A stretch of 64,000 nucleotides of DNA from Actinopolymorpha pittospori (lineage in GTDB: Bacteria; Actinomycetota; Actinomycetes; Propionibacteriales; Actinopolymorphaceae): positions 2,914,001-2,978,000 of the forward strand of contig NZ_JADBEM010000001.1 in assembly GCF_014873875.1 (NCBI RefSeq), given 5' to 3'. A program made the position numbers and the translations under genes. Positions within the stretch are counted from its first letter, which is position 1. Every line of letters begins with the position of its first letter. The notes under the pieces were generated by a model. That model worked only from the letters and a program-made list of their open reading frames with translations. It was not told where the DNA came from and ran no database searches. Shown here piece by piece: positions 44,583 through 51,055 of this stretch.

Positions 44583-44831
44583 CTACGACGTGAGTCCGGG
44601 AGTGGCGGCGTCGTCGAACTCGCCCTTCTTGGCGCCGTCGAGGAAGCACTCCCATTCGTGCCGGTCGTAGACCAACACCCGATTCGTGCCGTCGCTGGCG
44701 AGGCGCATCAGCACCCACTCGCCGGTGAAGGCCACCTCGATGGCGCCGGGCTCCCCGCTCGAACCGCGCCACTCGATGGTGTCGACGTCGATGTCGAGTT
44801 CCTCGACCGTGGGCTTACGTCTTGTGCTCAT
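44583..44831 (-). CDS. DUF397-like small protein
   Basis: The 82-residue protein fits the DUF397 pattern: WRGSSGEPGAIEVAF near residues 21-35, VLMRLASDG in the middle, then VYDRHEWECFLDGAKKGEFD near 55-74. The N terminus has a basic MSTRRKP. DUF397 proteins usually sit directly beside an XRE/DUF5753 gene; here the partner is 1.3 kb away, beyond the DUF574 methyltransferase. ATG 44831 follows GAGGAGGGTCGCC. The biochemical role of the family is unknown; some act as antagonists of their partner regulators. Confidence 0.82.
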   Translation of the reverse strand: MSTRRKPTVEELDIDVDTIEWRGSSGEPGAIEVAFTGEWVLMRLASDGTNRVLVYDRHEWECFLDGAKKGEFDDAATPGLTS

Positions 44832-44954
44832 GGCGACCCTCCTCGTGTCTGCGCAGGGTCGATCCTCTCATCCTGCGTGACGACGGGGGCCGGGCGCGCT
44901 GTGTCTGCCCGGGGGTCCGGGCCGAGGCCCGGGCCGGTCGGAGTGGGCGCCCAC

Positions 44955-45782
44955 TCACGGTTTGCGGGCCACTCCGCAGTAGACCCAGCGGGAGCCGTCG
45001 CTGTCGGCCGTCTCGGGGTCGTCGGCGCCCCACAGGCCGGTGTAGGTCACGCCTTCCTTGGCGCCCTCGTACGGAGGAACGAGTTCGAGACCGTCGAAGA
45101 AACGTTCGACGTCCGGCTTGGAACGGAAGTGGACCTGTTCGTTGGCGGCGGCGTAGACCTCGTGGAAGGTCTCGACGACCTCGGGCCGATTCCGGTCAGC
45201 GGTGATGTGGGACAGGGAGAGATGGCTGCCTGGTGCGAGGGCGTCCAGATAACGCCGGACGAGGGCCCACGGGTCGCTGTCGTCGGAGACGAAGTGGACG
45301 ACGGCGATCAGCATCAGGCCGACCGGCTTGTCGAAGTCGATCAGCGCCTGGACCTCCGGGGCCCCGAGCACGTCGTCGGGGGCGCGGAAGTCGCCCGCGA
45401 TGAAGCCGGTGTTGTCGGCGCCTTCCAGCAGGGACCGCGCGTGGGCCAGCACCATGGGGTCGTTGTCGACGTAGACGGTGTGCGCGTCCAGGGCGACCGA
45501 CTGCACCGCCTCGTGGGTGTTGTTCCTGGTCGGCAGGCCCGCGCCGATGTCGATGAACTGCCGGATGCCGGCCTCGGCGGCCATCCACCGCGCGGATCGC
45601 TGCAGGAACCCGCGGTTGGCCCAGGCGCCGTCCTCGAGCTCGGGCATGCGCGCGCGGATCCGCTCGGCCGCGATCCGGTCGATCTCGAGATGCTCGGTGC
45701 CGCCGAGGTAGTAGTCGTAGAGTCGACCCGCGCTCGGACGGGTGGGGTCAACGCCCGGTGGGACAGCCTCAGGCTCACTCAT
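44955..45782 (-). CDS. DUF574 (Methyltransf_19) SAM-dependent methyltransferase, paralog
   Basis: The 275-residue protein is the same length as the 15541-16368 protein and closely similar throughout. It shares AEAGIRQFIDIGAGLPTRNN, VYVDNDPM, VVHFVSD, LSHITAD, LFDGLELVPPYEG-like and DSDGSRW segments and a CGVARKP tail. The start is set by alignment with that paralog. It lies between two DUF397-type genes and opposite the XRE regulator. The upstream region carries the GAACCAGT repeat array. The acceptor is unknown. Confidence 0.92.
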   Translation of the reverse strand: MSEPEAVPPGVDPTRPSAGRLYDYYLGGTEHLEIDRIAAERIRARMPELEDGAWANRGFLQRSARWMAAEAGIRQFIDIGAGLPTRNNTHEAVQSVALDAHTVYVDNDPMVLAHARSLLEGADNTGFIAGDFRAPDDVLGAPEVQALIDFDKPVGLMLIAVVHFVSDDSDPWALVRRYLDALAPGSHLSLSHITADRNRPEVVETFHEVYAAANEQVHFRSKPDVERFFDGLELVPPYEGAKEGVTYTGLWGADDPETADSDGSRWVYCGVARKP

Positions 45783-45852
45783 CGTGCCTCCACGGCGACG
45801 TGCTCGGACTGCAGGTCGTCCCCCCGACCCCCGAAGGCCGCCGTGCACACTC

Positions 45853-45873
45853 CGGACCGGGAACGGACCGGGA
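45853..45873. repeat. Two 10-bp direct repeats, 11 bp apart
   Basis: CGGACCGGGA is repeated at 45853-45862 and 45864-45873, upstream of the methyltransferase on the minus strand. The spacing is one helical turn. Confidence 0.7.
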
Positions 45874-45916
45874 CGTGACACCCTCCCTGAGTCGAACAGA
45901 TGGCCGGACCAGAGGC

Positions 45917-45970
45917 GGAACCAGTGCTCGAACCAGTTGGAACCAGTGGTCGAACCAGTGTTGGAACTGA
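45917..45970. repeat. Iteron-like array of GAACCAGT repeats
   Basis: GAACCAGT occurs at 45918, 45930, 45940 and 45952, with a partial fifth copy (GAACTG) at 45964. The starts are 12, 10, 12 and 12 bp apart, about one helical turn each. Two 22-bp units (45917-45938 and 45939-45960) match at 20 of 22 positions. The array lies between the divergent DUF574 methyltransferase and the XRE regulator. Confidence 0.85.
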
Positions 45971-46059
45971 CGGGCGGCTTTTCGTTAGAGATCAAATTCG
46001 GAGGCAGGCTAGCACGATCTTGCATCGAGCCCGCGAATCGCGATCCGGGAGGAACGCAC

Positions 46060-46088
46060 TTGTGAATCACAATTTCAGCGGGCATTAT
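46060..46088 (+). promoter_or_regulatory. Promoter with TGTGAATCACA operator upstream of XRE regulator
   Basis: TTGTGA (46060-46065) and CATTAT (46083-46088) are 17 bp apart; TATGAT at 46086-46091 is an alternative -10. The near-palindrome TGTGAATCACA (46061-46071) overlaps the -35 element. The same 11-mer recurs at 47600-47610, next to another promoter. Confidence 0.6.
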
Positions 46089-46147
46089 GATGTCCAGAAT
46101 GTCCTGTCAAGAGGGACACGAGTTCAGCGTTCGCAAAGGAGGGCTCA

Positions 46148-46996
46148 GTGAGCAGCGCGTACGGCGCGACCGTCGCCAAGCGTCGCCTCTCCCGTCGCCT
46201 CTCCGAACTCCGCGTCGAGAGCGGCTACACCGCCAACCAGGTCTGCGACCGGCTCAACTGGGGCCGCGGCAAGGTCGGACGGTTCGAAGCGAACGTCTGG
46301 GTGCGCCCGGAGATGAGTGACATCCGCGACCTGCTCCGCATCTACGGTGCGGACGAGGAGGTCGCGAAGGACTTGGAGGAGCTCGCCGCGCTGGCGCGGA
46401 CCAGGGCCTGGTGGCGCGACTACAGCGACGTGTTCGACAACGAGTTCCCCGGCTTCGAGGACGACGCCGTCCGCATCAGCACCTACATGCCGCTGATCCT
46501 CCCAGCACCCCTGCAGACGCCTGCCTACATGGAGGCGCAGATGAGGTTCGGTACCCGGTCGTCGGCGTGGCGCAACCGAGCCGTCGGTGCTCGGCTGCGT
46601 CGCCAGGAGATCCTCGACCGCGGCGACGGCACCGCGCCTGACCTGGTCTCGGTCATCACCGAGGCGTCGTTGATGTACCGGTGGGGCTCGCAGATCGAGC
46701 GCCGGGCCCAGATCGGCCACCTGGTGGAGATGAGCCGCCGATCCAACATCGAGTTGCGGCTCCTGCGCTTCGCCGACGGCCCGCACCCGGGCATGTGCGG
46801 CCCCATCAACATCTTCGACTTTCCCGACGGCGAGCCCAGCGTGGCCTACGTCGAGACCGACTTCGCACTGCAGGAGGTGAGCAAGCCCAAGGAGGTCGAA
46901 GGCTACAAGGAGATCTTCGACCAGGCCCGAGCCGCGGCGCTGGAGTCACCCGCGACCACGGCTTATCTGAAACAACTCGCAGAATCGCTGGAGTGA
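46148..46996 (+). CDS. XRE-family regulator with DUF5753 domain
   Basis: The 282-residue protein has an N-terminal helix-turn-helix (about 10-70: LSELRVESGYTANQVCDRLN then GRGKVGRFE) and a C-terminal DUF5753 domain (about 95-275) with MYRWGS-like and YVETDFALQE segments. This architecture is found in many copies in actinomycetes and includes developmental regulators such as WhiJ-type proteins. GTG 46148 follows AAAGGAGGGCTCA. The DUF397 partner starts 2 bp after its stop, a conserved pairing. It probably binds the TGTGAATCACA sites nearby, an inference. Confidence 0.92.
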   Translation: MSSAYGATVAKRRLSRRLSELRVESGYTANQVCDRLNWGRGKVGRFEANVWVRPEMSDIRDLLRIYGADEEVAKDLEELAALARTRAWWRDYSDVFDNEFPGFEDDAVRISTYMPLILPAPLQTPAYMEAQMRFGTRSSAWRNRAVGARLRRQEILDRGDGTAPDLVSVITEASLMYRWGSQIERRAQIGHLVEMSRRSNIELRLLRFADGPHPGMCGPINIFDFPDGEPSVAYVETDFALQEVSKPKEVEGYKEIFDQARAAALESPATTAYLKQLAESLE

Positions 46997-46998
46997 GC

Positions 46999-47202
46999 AT
47001 GATCGACCTGTCTCAGGCGCAGTGGCGGAAGGCGACGCGGAGCGGCCAGAACAACGGTGGTTGCGTCGAGATCGCCGCGAACCTGCCCGGCGTCGCCGCC
47101 GTGCGGGACAGCGTGCACCCGGATCGGGGCGCGCACGTCGTCGACCGAAGCGTCTTCGCGGCGTTCCTCGAGGACGTCAAGGCCGGTCGCTACGACATCT
47201 GA
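46999..47202 (+). CDS. DUF397 protein paired with XRE regulator
   Basis: The 67-residue protein is a standard DUF397 member: WRKATRSGQNNGGCVEIA near 9-26, VAAVRDSVHPD, and FAAFLEDVKAGRYDI at the end. It is encoded 2 bp after the XRE gene and is surely co-transcribed. Small DUF397 partners modulate their XRE regulator in the few systems studied. A strong terminator follows 24 bp downstream. Confidence 0.93.
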   Translation: MIDLSQAQWRKATRSGQNNGGCVEIAANLPGVAAVRDSVHPDRGAHVVDRSVFAAFLEDVKAGRYDI

Positions 47203-47225
47203 GGGCGACCACACCTTCGCAGAGC

Positions 47226-47261
47226 AGATCCCCCCGGAGCGCAGATCCGGGGGGATCTTTT
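47226..47261 (+). terminator. Intrinsic terminator of the XRE-DUF397 operon
   Basis: A perfect 13-bp stem (AGATCCCCCCGGA and its complement) with a 7-base loop is followed by TTTTA. It has both stem and T-tract, so it is the clearest intrinsic terminator in the window. Confidence 0.9.
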
Positions 47262-47561
47262 ACTCCCCTGTCTCGGGGGCAGGGGGTCACCTTATCGCCA
47301 CTGGTTGCGACCGGGCCAGAGACCGTCGTCGCCGTTGCGCCCGCTTCGCCGACCCGGCGCCGGCACCTTCCCGGTGAGCCGGCAGCGACTCCTCTCCCGT
47401 CGCGGCTCCCGTCGCGAGACCTCGTCCCACCCGAGCGCCGGCAGGACCTCCCATGCGTCCGGACCACACCGTCGACCGCGTCACGCCTGGTCACAGGGCT
47501 CGCGTGGCGCGATCGGTGATGCACAAGATCAAGGACGCGTCAACTGATTCCCAGGGTGTGA
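47262..47561. other. Non-coding stretch with no clear feature
   Basis: About 300 bases between the terminator and the next promoter. Open frames here have atypical composition and no SD. I see no RNA gene or repeat in it. Confidence 0.5.
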
Positions 47562-47610
47562 TTGTCAAGAGCCCGATTCGTGCCATACGCTTCGGTTTGT
47601 GTGAATCACA
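47562..47610 (+). promoter_or_regulatory. Promoter with second TGTGAATCACA operator
   Basis: TTGTCA (47562-47567) and TACGCT (47586-47591) are separated by 18 bp. TGTGAATCACA (47600-47610) follows the -10 at the expected transcription start, where a bound repressor would block initiation. The word is identical to that at 46061-46071. Confidence 0.65.
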
Positions 47611-47638
47611 GATTCCGAGGGTTGAAAGGCGGAGGCAC

Positions 47639-47800
47639 ATGTTGCAACGACAGCAGGGGCAGGTCGCTCTCGCCGTTGTCGCTCCGGGCAGTGACCCGGA
47701 CGGTGCCCCGGAATCTGGTTCTCGCTCGACCGGACGCCTGGCCGGAGGACCGCCGGCCCGCGTGCTCTCCCTGCTGGGAAAGCGCATGCCGGGCGCCTGA
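47639..47800 (+). CDS. Small protein of unknown function (53 residues)
   Basis: The product begins MLQRQQGQVALAVVAPG and continues as a Gly/Ser/Arg/Pro-rich chain ending LLGKRMPGA. The ATG follows GGAGGCAC at a good SD distance, and a well-formed promoter with an operator lies upstream. I recognise no family. The amino-acid make-up is weakly protein-like, so a leader peptide or spurious frame remains possible. Confidence 0.5.
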   Translation: MLQRQQGQVALAVVAPGSDPDGAPESGSRSTGRLAGGPPARVLSLLGKRMPGA

Positions 47801-47849
47801 CGCAGTGTCTCGACCACCCGGATCCCCAGACCTCGGAAACGGAGATGCG

Positions 47850-48197
47850 ATGAGCGGCCCAGTAGGTATCGAGACCAGCTTGGGGACTGCCCCGTCCCCA
47901 GGCGCGCCCGTGCCCCTCGCCAGGGAGAGTTTCCCCGTCCACGTGCCGGGCATCGGCCCGGTGTCATGGTCACGGGACCAGCTCAACGCCCACGCCGTCC
48001 TCATGGGCCGTACCCACCAGCCAGACGGTCCGCCCGTCACCATCCGGGGCCGCTGGCACCCCTTCTCCCGCGGCGTCCGGCAACTCTCCTGCTGCGCCGC
48101 CTGCGCCCTGGACTGGCCGTGTCCGGAGCTGCGCTGGGCGGAGAGCTGGCTCGGCACCAAGCGTCGCTTCCGTCGTGGCGTGGGGCGTCACGACTGA
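47850..48197 (+). CDS. Small Cys/Trp-rich cytoplasmic protein of unknown function
   Basis: The 115-residue protein has a disordered N terminus (1-25), then IGPVSWSRDQLNAHAVLMGR near residues 36-55. A C-terminal Cys cluster, CCAACALDWPCPE near 86-98, is followed by a basic tail. Three or four Cys in this spacing could bind zinc. ATG 47850 follows ACGGAGATGCG. Proteins of this look often accompany XRE/DUF397 loci in actinomycetes, but I know of no assigned function. It is probably co-transcribed with the 53-residue gene 50 bp upstream. Confidence 0.72.
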   Translation: MSGPVGIETSLGTAPSPGAPVPLARESFPVHVPGIGPVSWSRDQLNAHAVLMGRTHQPDGPPVTIRGRWHPFSRGVRQLSCCAACALDWPCPELRWAESWLGTKRRFRRGVGRHD

Positions 48198-48312
48198 ACG
48201 CTCGAAACGGGGGCGGTCGAGGCGACACCGAACGGACGCCGGGGAGTTCTGGCGGACGTCGCCGCGGCCGGTGGATCAGGTTTCGAACGGGCATGGGCTA
48301 GAAGGAGAAGTC

Positions 48313-48681
48313 GTGCCGGCGACACGGAGAAGGTTCGACGCGGAGTTCCGCGCGGGAGCGGTCCGGATCGTGCAGGAGACCGGGCGCCCGATCGCCCAGG
48401 TCGCTCGCGAGCTGGGAATCAGCGAGACCACGCTCGGACAGTGGGTGAAGAAGGTGCCGGGCGGCATGCCCGGCCCGGGCATGGGTGCGTGTGGATCGGT
48501 CGGGCGGTTGTCAGGTGCCGGCCACAGCGCGACCGACGTTCTCGGGAGCGACGAGCGGGCCGAGCTCGCTCGGCTGCGCGCCGAGAACGCCGAGCTGCGG
48601 ATGGAGTGCGATGCGCTCCGCCGGTCGATGGCGCGCTGGGTTCGCAAGGCGATGCGGCCCGTCGCCCGCATGTCCCTGTGA
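48313..48681 (+). CDS. Orphan IS3-type OrfA (HTH transposase-like) protein
   Basis: The 122-residue protein starts RRFDAEFRAGAVRIVQETGR, the N-terminal helix-turn-helix of IS3/IS911 OrfA, and ends with a leucine-zipper-like region ELARLRAENAELRMECDALR near 83-102. A Gly/Pro-rich insert (about 50-78) separates the two. The GTG follows GAAGGAGAAG. No OrfB integrase gene, terminal inverted repeats or target duplication is visible, so this is either a remnant or a domesticated DNA-binding protein. Confidence 0.78.
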   Translation: MPATRRRFDAEFRAGAVRIVQETGRPIAQVARELGISETTLGQWVKKVPGGMPGPGMGACGSVGRLSGAGHSATDVLGSDERAELARLRAENAELRMECDALRRSMARWVRKAMRPVARMSL

Positions 48682-48919
48682 ACGTCGCGCCGACCGTCCA
48701 GGTGGCGGTACCGCGCAGCTCGCCACTCCCGGTGATAGTGACAAGGCTGCATTGACAGCGGGCCGGATGCGGAAGGGACGGCGTGGCCATCGTGGCCGCG
48801 CCCGGACCGGCGCCTTCAGCCGGTTCGGTGGCGCTGCCCGTTCGGTCGCGCTCCGCGCCGGCCCGCTCGCACCTCGACCGGTCGTGGCCGCCGGGGTGGG
48901 CGGCGCGAGGATCGCCGAC

Positions 48920-48925
48920 TACCGT
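48920..48925 (+). promoter_or_regulatory. Leaderless -10 element of second alpha/beta hydrolase gene
   Basis: TACCGT in the context CGACTACCGT is followed by seven bases and GTG 48933. It is almost identical to the lpdA -10. Confidence 0.6.
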
Positions 48926-48932
48926 CACCAAG

Positions 48933-49748
48933 GTGAGCACTGCACTGAGCGAACGCGGCAGGACCGGGCACGTCGCGTGGGCACGCACCAGCGAGCGTCC
49001 GGACGTCCTCCTCCTCCACGGTTTCACCGACGCGGCGGACTGCTGGGAAGCCGTGGCCTCCGCGCTGGCCGACCGGTGGGGCGTCCTCGCGACCGACGCA
49101 CGCGGGCACGGTGAGTCCGGCCTGCCCGAGGAACCGTTCGGTCGGATGGCGCACGCCCGTGACGCCGCCCTCGTCCTGGACGCCGAGCCCGGTGTCGGAC
49201 CGGACGGCGTGATCGTGGTGGGGCACTCGATGGGCGCCGGGGCCGCGGCGGCTCTCGCGCAGTCCCGACCCGACCTGGTGCGCGCTCTCGTCCTCGAGGA
49301 CCCGCCGCCCGGACAGCCGCGGCAGCCCTCCGGTGAGGCCCGCAGCCGGACGATGCCGGAGTGGCTGCGCGCGGCACGCGACCGCGACCTCGCCGAGCGG
49401 ATCGCCCGATGCCGGACCGACAACCCGGACTGGTCCGAGGACGAGTTCGAGCCGTGGGCCCGGTCGAAGGAACAGTTCGACACCCACGTGTTCGACCTGC
49501 CTTCGGAGTACCCCGCCTACCTGCCGGAGGTCCTCGCGAAGGTGGCCTGTCCGGTCCTACTGATCCACGGCGACACCGACCGCGGTTCGCTGATCCCGCC
49601 GCAGACGGCGGCGGCGTGCGCGATGGCGGCGGCGGGGGACTTCGAGGTCGCCCGGATCGACGGCGCCGGTCACTCGGTACGCCGCGACCGTCGCGGACCC
49701 TATCTCGCGGCGCTCACGGGGTTCCTGGAGCGCCACTCTCACGCCTGA
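48933..49748 (+). CDS. Alpha/beta-fold hydrolase
   Basis: The 271-residue protein has [13 protein letters not shown] near residues 25-37 (oxyanion hole), [11 protein letters not shown] near 51-61, the nucleophile elbow GHSMGA with Ser near 92, [10 protein letters not shown] near 214 with the acidic residue, and GAGHSVRRD near 246 with the His. It belongs to the broad esterase/hydrolase group. GTG 48933 is supported by the leaderless -10; the in-frame extension from 48783 is Arg/Pro-rich and unlikely. It converges on, and overlaps by 10 bp, the RNase HI gene. Confidence 0.88.
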   Translation: MSTALSERGRTGHVAWARTSERPDVLLLHGFTDAADCWEAVASALADRWGVLATDARGHGESGLPEEPFGRMAHARDAALVLDAEPGVGPDGVIVVGHSMGAGAAAALAQSRPDLVRALVLEDPPPGQPRQPSGEARSRTMPEWLRAARDRDLAERIARCRTDNPDWSEDEFEPWARSKEQFDTHVFDLPSEYPAYLPEVLAKVACPVLLIHGDTDRGSLIPPQTAAACAMAAAGDFEVARIDGAGHSVRRDRRGPYLAALTGFLERHSHA

Positions 49749-50233
49749 CCGGACCCGCCCGCGCCGGATCCGGGTACACCGACCAGTGACTCACGGGCGG
49801 CGTTGGCGAGGGCGTCGCAGCGTTCGTTCTCCGGGTGACCGCTGTGGCCCTTGATCCAGTGGTACCTGACGTCGTGCGGCGCGGTCAGTTCGTCCAGCCG
49901 CTGCCACAGGTCGAGGTTCTCGACCGGCTTGCCGTCGGCCTTGCGCCAACCGCGGGCCTTCCAGCCCCGCATCCACTCCCGCAGTCCGCGCAGGACGTAC
50001 TGCGAGTCTGAGGTCAGCTCGACGACCGACGGGCGCCGGAGCGCGGCGAGTCCCTCGATCACGGCGCGGAGTTCCATCCGCTGGTTCGTCGCGACCGGCT
50101 CGGCACCGGATCGCTCCTGAGTCTTCCCACTGGCGGGGTGCCTGAGGATGTAGGCCCACCCGCCGGGTCCGGGGTTCGGCCGGCAGGATCCGTCGGTGTA
50201 CAGCTCGACGTGTGAGGGTTCGGAGGCGGCCAC
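49739..50233 (-). CDS. rnhA: Ribonuclease HI
   Basis: The 164-residue enzyme degrades RNA in RNA-DNA hybrids. [15 protein letters not shown] near 14-28 holds the first catalytic Asp, [13 protein letters not shown] carries the Glu, and [11 protein letters not shown] the second Asp. [19 protein letters not shown] near 124-142 provides the His loop and last Asp. All four DEDD residues are present. The basic handle [18 protein letters not shown] is retained. GTG 50233 is backed by a leaderless -10. Confidence 0.95.
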   Translation of the reverse strand: MAASEPSHVELYTDGSCRPNPGPGGWAYILRHPASGKTQERSGAEPVATNQRMELRAVIEGLAALRRPSVVELTSDSQYVLRGLREWMRGWKARGWRKADGKPVENLDLWQRLDELTAPHDVRYHWIKGHSGHPENERCDALANAARESLVGVPGSGAGGSGQA

Positions 50234-50240
50234 AGCAGCG

Positions 50241-50246
50241 AGAGTA
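50241..50246 (-). promoter_or_regulatory. Leaderless -10 element of rnhA
   Basis: TACTCT on the minus strand, in the context CGACTACTCT, lies seven bases before GTG 50233. Confidence 0.6.
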
Positions 50247-50513
50247 GTCGCCGGCGAGTCGCAGCCGGGCCGGCCATACCGGCGTACCAGGAGAGTCTGG
50301 CTCGGAAAAGGCGAGCCGGGCATGGCGGCGAAATCGGTCCAGGAGAATTCTGCCGAAATTCGGAGCGCCCGCGAATTCGAGCGAAACCCACCACCAGGAT
50401 TCAGCCGGTTCCCGGGTGCGTGGCGACGCCGTCACCTACATTCGAGACTGTTCGCCGGCCTGCGCCCGCGCGTTTTCGTCGGACCGGGCCGCCAGCATTT
50501 CGGGGGTGTACCC

Positions 50514-51023
50514 ATGCGGGCACGGATCTTGGTCGGCGGGTTGGCCATCGCACTTGTCGCGGCCGCGGGATGCAGTTCCAGCGAGCCACAACCGAAGCGT
50601 ACGGCGAAGTCGCCGGAGGCCTCGTCGACGCCGGCGGCCGTCCGGATCGGCGCGAAGACGAAGGTCGCCGGGTTGACGGCGAACTACCACGGAACCAAGA
50701 ACGTCTCCGGCGCCCGGACCGCCCGGGTGGAGCTGGAGGACTTCTATTTCACTCCCACGGTCCTGCGCGGTCGGCCAGGGCAGCGGATGACTTTGATCGT
50801 GGAGAACGAAAGTCAGACTCCGCACACCTTCACCACGTCGGACGAACAGTTGGACGTGCAGCTTCAACCCGGCGGAATCGCGCGGCTGGCCATCAGGTTT
50901 CCCAGGAGCGGAAACATGTCGTTCTTCTCGACCGGGCACGAGCGGCAGGGCATGGCCGGCGGCCTGACCGTCTCCGGGCCGATCGCCAAGAAGGCGCCGA
51001 CGCCGAGGGCGACCAGCCGGTGA
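50514..51023 (+). CDS. Cupredoxin-like lipoprotein lacking the copper-ligand cysteine
   Basis: The 169-residue protein has a signal peptide ending in the AAGC lipobox (Cys 20). After a Ser/Pro/Lys linker a cupredoxin_1 fold follows (about 65-155). One conserved His lies in TPHTFTT (104), and FFSTGHERQGMAGG (137-150) gives the second His (142) and Met (147). The Cys that normally lies about five residues before the second His is absent (Phe/Ser there). Type I copper binding is therefore doubtful. ATG 50514 follows GGGGGTG. Confidence 0.8.
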   Translation: MRARILVGGLAIALVAAAGCSSSEPQPKRTAKSPEASSTPAAVRIGAKTKVAGLTANYHGTKNVSGARTARVELEDFYFTPTVLRGRPGQRMTLIVENESQTPHTFTTSDEQLDVQLQPGGIARLAIRFPRSGNMSFFSTGHERQGMAGGLTVSGPIAKKAPTPRATSR

Positions 51024-51055
51024 CGTGCCGGTGACGCGCTGGCCGTTCGCCGGTG

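Noticed and set aside
44583..48197. Toxin-antitoxin or phage-defence island
   Set aside because: No nuclease, kinase, reverse transcriptase or known toxin domain is present. The XRE/DUF397 pairing is a common actinomycete regulator type, so a defence role cannot be supported from sequence.
48313..48932. A complete IS3 element around the OrfA-type gene
   Set aside because: No OrfB frame, terminal inverted repeats or target-site duplication were found between 48200 and 48932.
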